From Paenibacillus sp. DMB20 (GTDB taxonomy: Bacteria > Bacillota > Bacilli > Paenibacillales > Paenibacillaceae), in the NCBI RefSeq assembly GCF_000987955.1, contig NZ_LAZU01000020.1, positions 25,822 to 89,821 on the forward strand: 64,000 bases of DNA. Direction: 5' to 3'. The number at the start of each line of letters is the position of its first letter. The first letter of the stretch is position 1. Positions 58,527 to 64,000 of this stretch are shown in pieces. The position numbers were made by a program, and so were the translations under genes. The notes under the pieces are model-generated. The model was given only the letters and a program-made list of their open reading frames with translations. It made no database searches and was not told the origin of the DNA.

Positions 58527-58891
58527 CTGGAGGTACACTAACCTAGTTCATGGATGCGGTAATCAAACAAAGTGATTTTTGAAGGCTATTCACAAAGGAT
58601 TTATATATCCCTCCTGAAAATGAAAATGACCCTCTGAAAGGGGGCTTTGTGTTAGTAACAACTATGATATATGTATAAAAGTTCACTTAATACGAGTTTT
58701 GATGAACAAAAAAACGACACTGCAATAGTTCCGTTTGGGTATTTTTGGTGATTTTAAGCGGAAGGTACCTATCCCGATTTCCTATAATAATGTTATAAAT
58801 CCATGAATTTTATAAGTCTATACTTTGGTTAGGATTTTCTGATTTTTAACTATGCTGACCGGCTAATCATACGTTGGAGGTGTTTGAATAA
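58527..58891. other. AT-rich gap
   Basis: 365 bases; one small hairpin ACCCTC/AAGGGGG with CTTTG near 58629-58650 could end the kinase transcript. Nothing else seen. Confidence 0.4.
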
Positions 58892-59677
58892 ATGTTTCCT
58901 GAACTGACAAAGCATCCAGAGTATCTTAAAGAGCAGACTTTAGATTGGTGCAACCAATTAGCAGCCCAGACGGGAAAATATGAATACACTTGGAATAGTA
59001 TTTTTGAAGGGCAAACAGCAGAAAACATCTTGACTGAAAAACTTTCTTCTTTGTTACATGGAAAGGTACTGGAAGTTGGCTGCGGCCATGGAGAGTACAC
59101 CGTGCAATGGGCAGACATGGCGGAAGAAATTGTCGGTTATGACATGACTGAGGGGTTTATTGAAACAGCTAATCGAAATCGGAAATCAAATGTCCGGTAC
59201 GAATTAGGGCGCACTCACGACGGATTGCCTTTTCCTGATGATTATTTTGATATAGCCTACACCAAGAAGGGGCCGACAAGCTGGTATGAGGAAGGAAACA
59301 GAGTTGTTCGGCCCGGTGGAACTCTTCTATTGTTTCATCCCGGTGACGCCAATGGCAAAGGAGCAGAGCTTGGGACATATTTTCCGGGATTATTCGGACC
59401 TCTTTCAGTAGGTACCCCGATACTTGATAAGATTCAAGAGAGGTTAGAAACAAGTGGTCTAACTAACATTGAAATGTCTGTCTTGAAAGAAACCGTTTGG
59501 ATCCCAACTCCTGAAGATGTGCTTGAAATGGTTTGCTTTGGGCAAAGTGACGGATTTAGAAAATTTGTTATACACGAATGTTACAATTGGATCGTTTCAC
59601 AATTTGATAAACACTCAAGTGAAAAGGGAATAAAGACGACAGGGTTCTACTATTTAATTCAGGCAAACGCATCCTAA
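58892..59677 (+). CDS. SAM-dependent methyltransferase
   Basis: 261 residues, Rossmann methyltransferase_11/25 type. Motif I VLEVGCGHGEYT near 53-64, acidic ribose-binding residue in VGYDMTEGFI, motif II-like LPFPDDYFDIAYTKKGPTSW and RPGGTLLLFHPG. Substrate unknown. ATG after TGGAGGTG. Confidence 0.88.
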   Translation: MFPELTKHPEYLKEQTLDWCNQLAAQTGKYEYTWNSIFEGQTAENILTEKLSSLLHGKVLEVGCGHGEYTVQWADMAEEIVGYDMTEGFIETANRNRKSNVRYELGRTHDGLPFPDDYFDIAYTKKGPTSWYEEGNRVVRPGGTLLLFHPGDANGKGAELGTYFPGLFGPLSVGTPILDKIQERLETSGLTNIEMSVLKETVWIPTPEDVLEMVCFGQSDGFRKFVIHECYNWIVSQFDKHSSEKGIKTTGFYYLIQANAS

Positions 59678-59716
59678 TTTTTGGGGCTATCCGTTAGGGT
59701 GGCCTATTTTTCTTAA

Positions 59717-59768
59717 AACTTGCCGTTACAGACAGCACGGTGAACCGTATCATAAGTAGGGCGAAGTT
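59717..59768 (+). repeat. ~50-bp palindromic repeat, copy C
   Basis: AACTTGCCGTTAC at the left and GTAGGGCGAAGTT at the right, with the perfect inner palindrome ACGGT-GA-ACCGT. This copy keeps both arms and shows the element's full hairpin form. Confidence 0.7.
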
Positions 59769-59848
59769 GTAAAACAACAAGGAATTTACCTGCATCATAC
59801 AGAAACAACTATAGCAAGACAATTGTTATTGAAAGAGAGGAAGTCGTA

Positions 59849-59971
59849 ATGACAAGTTCTCAAGACCTAATGCGTTTGAAAATATTCTCGATGCAAAGTT
59901 TTAGTATTCGCTCCATGCAAAGTCTAAGTGACAAACGAAAGCGGTTATCTGCATGGAGCAGTATTACCTAA
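59849..59971 (+). CDS. Possible 40-residue peptide
   Basis: ATG after GAGAGGAAG; the product contains an internal duplication (FSMQSFSIR, then SMQSLSDK) and a basic end KRKRLSAW. No family recognised; 82 bases before the CD3324-like gene. It could be a leader peptide or chance. Confidence 0.3.
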   Translation: MTSSQDLMRLKIFSMQSFSIRSMQSLSDKRKRLSAWSSIT

Positions 59972-60053
59972 CCGAACAAGTTCCGTGAAGAGTAGGTTTG
60001 TCATATGGGCTTTGCAACCTGGCCATCTCTATTCAGATGAAGGGGCGAAGCCA

Positions 60054-60323
60054 ATGAAATATGTATCAGCGAGTGAGATTTTACCCGAGTATTTACTCCA
60101 TGAAATTCAAAAGTATGTACACGGCAGTGTGCTCTATGTTCCTTCTCCGGAAGGGAGCAGAAGAAAGTGGGGGCAGATTTCGGGGCAGAGAGAGTATCTG
60201 CAGAAGCGAAATCTAGAGATAAGACAATTATTCCGAATGGGCCATAGTATTGATCAGCTTACGGACTCGTATTGCCTATCTGAAGATAGCATCAGGAAGA
60301 TCGTGTATAAAAAAGAAAAATAG
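60054..60323 (+). CDS. CD3324-family protein
   Basis: 89 residues: KYVSASEILPEYLLHEIQKY, VHGSVLYVPSPEG and a C-terminal helix-turn-helix-like IDQLTDSYCLSEDSIRKIVY. This arrangement matches the CD3324 family of small Firmicute proteins, function unknown, possibly DNA-binding. ATG 60054 gives the family's usual start; the frame upstream is alien. Confidence 0.8.
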   Translation: MKYVSASEILPEYLLHEIQKYVHGSVLYVPSPEGSRRKWGQISGQREYLQKRNLEIRQLFRMGHSIDQLTDSYCLSEDSIRKIVYKKEK

Positions 60324-60327
60324 TGAT

Positions 60328-60365
60328 AGGCTCGTGTCGGGATTAAATCCGATGCGAGCCTTTTG
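60328..60365 (+). terminator. Terminator of the CD3324-type gene
   Basis: AGGCTCG/CGAGCCT outer stem with inner TCGG/TCCGA pairing, then TTTTG. Confidence 0.8.
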
Positions 60366-60377
60366 CTTGGTAGCTAA

Positions 60378-60602
60378 ATGGTTATAAGCATTGTTTGCCT
60401 ACTTTTTAATATCGAGGGCCTGTATACTAATCGTTACGGCGTGTTTGAAGAGGATGATACCCGGACATTAACCGAACAAAATCGGATTTTTGATGTATGG
60501 TGGGAACACCCGGGCGTTCTGTTCCCCTATCTCATCAAGGTGGACGATCTCCCTGCGGAACTTGCCTTTGTGGCAACACCGCCCTATACGCCATGTGGAT
60601 AA
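60378..60602 (+). CDS. Possible gene fragment
   Basis: 74 codons. The part from about residue 18 (RYGVFEEDDTRTLTEQNRIF) looks protein-like but I recognise no family and no ribosome binding site stands before the ATG. It may be a remnant of a longer gene. Confidence 0.3.
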   Translation: MVISIVCLLFNIEGLYTNRYGVFEEDDTRTLTEQNRIFDVWWEHPGVLFPYLIKVDDLPAELAFVATPPYTPCG

Positions 60603-60664
60603 TCCCGAAATTGAAATGACCTAACCGGGCAGTGGCGGCATGTCTGAGGTTTATGTGATACTAA

Positions 60665-60713
60665 TTAAACGGGTAAGGGGTTAGTATTCGTCCCTTTACC
60701 CGTTTAATTTTTT
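60665..60713 (+). terminator. Terminator-like hairpin before the SLH serine hydrolase
   Basis: TTAAACGGGTAAGGG/CCCTTTACCCGTTTAA with one bulge-like mismatch, T6 on the plus side. The minus-strand gene ends at 60781, so it may also end that transcript, though the minus side lacks a T run. Confidence 0.65.
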
Positions 60714-60780
60714 CCCTCTTTGTGCTTCGTGATGCGTTCAAATCCTCAAGCACGGATTTGGGCTGTGGAGCACGCCATTC

Positions 60781-62817
60781 TTATGATCCCGACGGTACGG
60801 CAAGCCTGGCTAACAACGCAGCGGCTTCTTGGCGAAGCATTGGGCGCATAGGTTCATAATTTATCGCTCCATTCGCCCCAATCTTTACTTCAGGACCAAA
60901 CAGTTTTGCGGCAGCAACAAATTGTACGGCATCCCGGGCCCAAGATGATGGTTGTTTGCCACGCAGCTTTGCTTTTTGCGGTTGGTCCGTTCCATACGTC
61001 TGCGCAAATCTCCATGCTAATAAAGCAGCTTCCTGCCTCGTTATCGCTCGATTCGGTTCAAAACGACCGTCCTGTAATCCTGCGACACCTAAATGCTCAA
61101 CGGCTGTCTGAATTTCCGGTGCAAGCGGATGGCCCACCGAATCGGTGAATCGAACAGGCTGCTTGCTTAATTGAAATCCGCCAATCTGCACCAGCATTTG
61201 AATGAATTCCGCCCGGGTTACAGCTTTTTTAGGTCTGAATGTGTTTGGGCCGTCATCGCTTACATTTTGAAGTTTTCTTAACAGATAAATAGAAGAGGCA
61301 TACGGATGATTTTTAGGTACGTCACGGTATTGCTTAGGGTTTGGCAATTTCTCGAAAAAACTGTCCGGGGCGTTGTAATAGAAGTAGTTGATCTCCCCGT
61401 TGCTATCCTCTTTAAAGCCCGCTGTCATGCCGTCCTCGTCTTGAAACAATAAAGATTCTAGCTGTTTCAGCTTATGAGTACCCATCTGATCTTTTACCGT
61501 AATTGTACCGTCCTTACCTGCCGTAATACTCGAGATCGCCATCGGATTCCGCAGGTTTCGGTATGTACCTTCAAATCGAGTCAACGATTTCTGTGCCGGC
61601 TTAAGTTGAGCCGTTGCGGCAGAGCGTTGATCGGGATAAAACTGCTGCATGAAGGCGGCGAACAGTTCGATTCTCGGATCGATCATCTCGCCGTTCACGA
61701 TAACCAACGCGCCTACTTTGTGCTCGGGCAGCATCCACATCCAGGAATGAGCTCCAGCAAGATCCCCGCCTTTCCCGATGACAACCTCTCCATTGTGAAG
61801 GTGCTTAAGGAAAGATTCGAACCCATATGACATTACAGGCAGTTTCGAATGAATGCCGTATTGAAAGGACTCCATGGTCCGGGTCGTTTGTTCCTTCAAT
61901 ATTCGATTGTCCCCGAGCTTGCCTCCATTTAACATCGCAGTTATGTACTTGGCCATATCGCTTCCGGTTGAGAATAATCCTCCGGTTGGGTCAATATAGG
62001 GGGTATTATCGTAGAGAGCAATCTCGTTGCCTTCAGGATCATAGCCTTTGGCGAGATTTGCTTTGACATCGGCACTCATTGTAAAATCGGAACTATTCAT
62101 ACCGAGCGGTTTAAATATGTGCTCTTTCATGTAGCTTTCAAACGGGAGCTTCGATACATTTTGTACGATATACCCCTGTTGTACGAAAGCTATATTGTCA
62201 TAACGGTAGGCCTCTCCAGGTTTGCGAATGACAGTCGGTATGTTTTCTTTTACATAGCGATCAAGAGATGTGCTGCTTGCTGCTTCGGAACCATCTGTGT
62301 AGTTATACCCGGTTGTATGGGTCATCAGATGTTTCATCTTAAGCGGGAAGCCTGTTTTATTAGGGATGGTGATGCCCGCCATATATTTGGATATGTCATG
62401 TTCCAGATCGATTTTGCCTTGCTCAACGAGCTGCATGACTGCCGTTGCTGTGAAAACTTTGGATATTGACGCCATTCTGAATACAGTCTTATCGGGGTCA
62501 ATAGGCTTCTTGGCGGCCACATCGGCATATCCGTATCCTTTATTGAGCAGTACCTTATCATCTTTGACGACAAGAAAGAGTGCGCCTTTGAGCCGCTTCT
62601 TGACATCGGGACGCGAGAAATAAGAATCCGCAAATCTCTCTACCGATTCGGTTGTGATTGGAATGGCCTCGCTCGAAGCGGTGGCTGTTTTCTGCGCCGA
62701 TGCGCTGTGATCTTGTGTGGCATATACCGGTATGCCGGGCGTCATTGCAGTCAATCCAATGAGGATTGCAGTAGCAAGGACAGCAGGTTTGAACCCTTTG
62801 CGAACTATGGTTGTCAT
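60781..62817 (-). CDS. SLH-anchored serine hydrolase (class C beta-lactamase fold)
   Basis: 678 residues. Signal peptide (about 1-33), beta-lactamase/D-Ala-D-Ala-peptidase-like domain (about 50-395) with SISK near 117-120, YRYDN with the catalytic Tyr, and GKGGDLAGAHSW for the third motif; a linker beta domain (about 405-490); three C-terminal SLH repeats (about 495-678; FRPKKAVTRAEFIQMLVQ, FEPNRAITRQEAALLAWR, INYEPMRPMLRQEAAALLAR). So it is exported and held to the wall. Distantly similar to the hydrolase at 51-52.6 kb. ATG after GGGGGAG. Confidence 0.9.
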   Translation of the reverse strand: MTTIVRKGFKPAVLATAILIGLTAMTPGIPVYATQDHSASAQKTATASSEAIPITTESVERFADSYFSRPDVKKRLKGALFLVVKDDKVLLNKGYGYADVAAKKPIDPDKTVFRMASISKVFTATAVMQLVEQGKIDLEHDISKYMAGITIPNKTGFPLKMKHLMTHTTGYNYTDGSEAASSTSLDRYVKENIPTVIRKPGEAYRYDNIAFVQQGYIVQNVSKLPFESYMKEHIFKPLGMNSSDFTMSADVKANLAKGYDPEGNEIALYDNTPYIDPTGGLFSTGSDMAKYITAMLNGGKLGDNRILKEQTTRTMESFQYGIHSKLPVMSYGFESFLKHLHNGEVVIGKGGDLAGAHSWMWMLPEHKVGALVIVNGEMIDPRIELFAAFMQQFYPDQRSAATAQLKPAQKSLTRFEGTYRNLRNPMAISSITAGKDGTITVKDQMGTHKLKQLESLLFQDEDGMTAGFKEDSNGEINYFYYNAPDSFFEKLPNPKQYRDVPKNHPYASSIYLLRKLQNVSDDGPNTFRPKKAVTRAEFIQMLVQIGGFQLSKQPVRFTDSVGHPLAPEIQTAVEHLGVAGLQDGRFEPNRAITRQEAALLAWRFAQTYGTDQPQKAKLRGKQPSSWARDAVQFVAAAKLFGPEVKIGANGAINYEPMRPMLRQEAAALLARLAVPSGS

Positions 62818-63435
62818 CTATTTCTCCCCCTCGAAATGTATAAGCGTTGGCTGTTTCGTAGCCCGCTTCCATGTTGAGCAATATTAATATATCAAATAGG
62901 AATCCACGGCAAATCCGTATCTGCCGCATGATATTTGCGTGATCGCGCAAACATCAATCTCAATCGATATTGAATACTCATGATAAAGAGCTTGCGTTCC
63001 AGCTGCTTGTCGAGAGCGAGAATCATATTCCCTCCAAACTGTGATGGGTACCTAAATGGGTGCCTTTCGATTTCGCCGTATTTGATGTTACGGTGAACCC
63101 TACCATAAGGTGACGGCAAAAAATTTTTGTCGTGGGTATAGCGGGAGAGGGGGATGTTAGTGCGGTTGTTGATAGAAAGGATTTGTAGAGCCTCTGAGAT
63201 TGTAGTCCTTCCTGATTAGAAAAGCGCCATAAAGCCCTTTTCAGCTAAAAGGCAGGGAGGATAGTGTTACTGCCATGTTGAATAATGGAGAACAGCAATG
63301 CCCCACTGGAGGGAGACGCTGGATAGAATAGTTCCTTTTTTAGTGTGGAAATAATCCAATACGACCAAGCCCACGTTTTACCAGCGTATAAAGGAATACG
63401 AGATGGAGACCAGGCTATAGCGAGGAGGAATCTGC
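62818..63435. other. Gap before the SUKH-like gene
   Basis: 618 bases without a supported gene; contains copy D of the palindromic repeat. A 75-codon minus-strand frame (62892-63119) begins in that repeat and has no ribosome binding site. Confidence 0.4.
63072..63124 (+). repeat. ~50-bp palindromic repeat, copy D (most diverged)
   Basis: TTCGCCGTATTTGATGTTACGG at the left and CGGTGAACC, ACCATAAG, GACGGCAAAA at the right. Same order and orientation as copies A-C. Confidence 0.55.
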
Positions 63436-64000
63436 ATGGAAGCTGTTAAGCTAACCGGTACATATACAGTAGATAATTGCGGCAAAAAGGAATTTTACGG
63501 CACGTACTATTCATCCGAAGTATTGAATGAAGGCAAGGGCGGCAAAGCTCCGAAATTGGTTCAAAATCACGGAGCATCCGACGAAGAAATCCGGAATATG
63601 GAACAATGGTTGAAAACCTTAAGCTACATCGTTCATGGCAATGATATTTCTCTTGGCTGCACGGAAGAACAAATCGAAGACGCGGAAGAAAGGTTAGGAA
63701 TTTCATTGCCAGCCGAATTGCGCATATATTATCGTACTGCCGGCAACGATCCACTGCTGACGACCGACGGAAATTCGAAAAAGAAAGACCGCTACTTGCC
63801 GATTGACGAAATCCATGTTTCGGACGGAAATATCGTCTATCGGATGAGAAAAAAAGATCCCTTTGCGTTATCAGCGGTCAAAAGACAAATTATGTTCATG
63901 GACGATGAAGCATGGTACTGCGAACCCAATATGGAATCTTTTTGTGAAAACGTCATGATTACTGCGGCGATCTTTGCCATCAGCCACATGAAGCATTCCG
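63436..64000 (+). CDS. SUKH/SMI1-KNR4-like protein, 3' end outside the window
   Basis: The frame opens at ATG 63436 after GAGGAGGAA and is still open at the right edge (188 residues). The core EEQIEDAEERLGISLPAELR near 79-98, followed by IYYRTAGND, is the SUKH (SMI1/KNR4) entry motif, and ILFMD-like RQIMFMDDEAWY follows. SUKH proteins serve as immunity proteins to nuclease toxins or as general scaffolds. The cognate toxin, if any, would lie beyond 64000; nothing toxin-like precedes it. Confidence 0.75.
   Translation, partial: MEAVKLTGTYTVDNCGKKEFYGTYYSSEVLNEGKGGKAPKLVQNHGASDEEIRNMEQWLKTLSYIVHGNDISLGCTEEQIEDAEERLGISLPAELRIYYRTAGNDPLLTTDGNSKKKDRYLPIDEIHVSDGNIVYRMRKKDPFALSAVKRQIMFMDDEAWYCEPNMESFCENVMITAAIFAISHMKHS

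Overview
The window is a piece of a low-to-mid G+C, endospore-forming Firmicute chromosome, most probably Paenibacillus or a close relative. This rests on gene order and protein content only (noc-soj-spo0J, yyaC, yjzC, rpsF-ssb-rpsR, yybS-gdpP-rplI-dnaB-purA, walRKHIJ-htrA-rlmH, SLH-domain exoproteins); no database search was possible. This order normally lies beside oriC. The housekeeping genes point left to right, so the origin is probably a short way to the left of base 1 and replication probably runs left to right.

Layout. 1-7 kb: end of noc, soj/spo0J with an internal parS site, a class-V aminotransferase, DUF4446, the sporulation gene yyaC on the opposite strand, DUF3343, an MscS channel gene with a frameshift, DUF951 and tRNA-Ser(CGA). 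7.6-10.5 kb: yjzC, the rpsF-ssb-rpsR operon with a candidate autoregulatory leader, and an SRAP-family protein with an altered active site. 10.9-16.9 kb: a five-gene oligopeptide/dipeptide ABC importer whose first ATPase gene is frameshifted. 17-20 kb: D-Ala-D-Ala carboxypeptidase, an LCP-family protein and a CBS protein. 20.3-27 kb: mazG-like, yybS, gdpP, rplI, dnaB, then purA behind a candidate PurBox pair and a strong sigma-A-type promoter. 27.4-31.4 kb (minus): a LolD/MacB-like ABC transporter next to its own two-component system. 31.6-40 kb: an unknown membrane protein, an M23/LysM/G5 endopeptidase and walRKHIJ.

At 40.4-47.7 kb a minus-strand block (AraC-type membrane sensor, CUT1-type ABC importer, amidohydrolase, Rieske ferredoxin) sits between walJ and htrA, two genes that are neighbours in the usual layout. 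After htrA, a CxxH/CxxC protein and rlmH (48.6-51.1 kb) the conserved core ends. The last 13 kb is accessory: two beta-lactamase-fold serine hydrolases, a TetR regulator with an unknown partner, an SLH-M13 metallopeptidase, an APH-type kinase, a methyltransferase, a CD3324-type protein and the start of a SUKH/SMI1-like protein.

Two patterns cut across the window. (1) Four otherwise intact genes (mscS, dppD-like, amidohydrolase, htrA twice) carry frameshifts that are each repaired by adding one base, always plausibly a C after GC; this looks more like base-calling error than decay. (2) Several families of short hairpin repeats occupy the intergenic spaces: a ~100-bp two-hairpin element (3 copies), a ~50-bp palindrome (4 copies, all in the accessory end), a cluster of TTAACGGA palindromes after walJ, and a ~200-bp element with TAGTCCC inverted ends before htrA.
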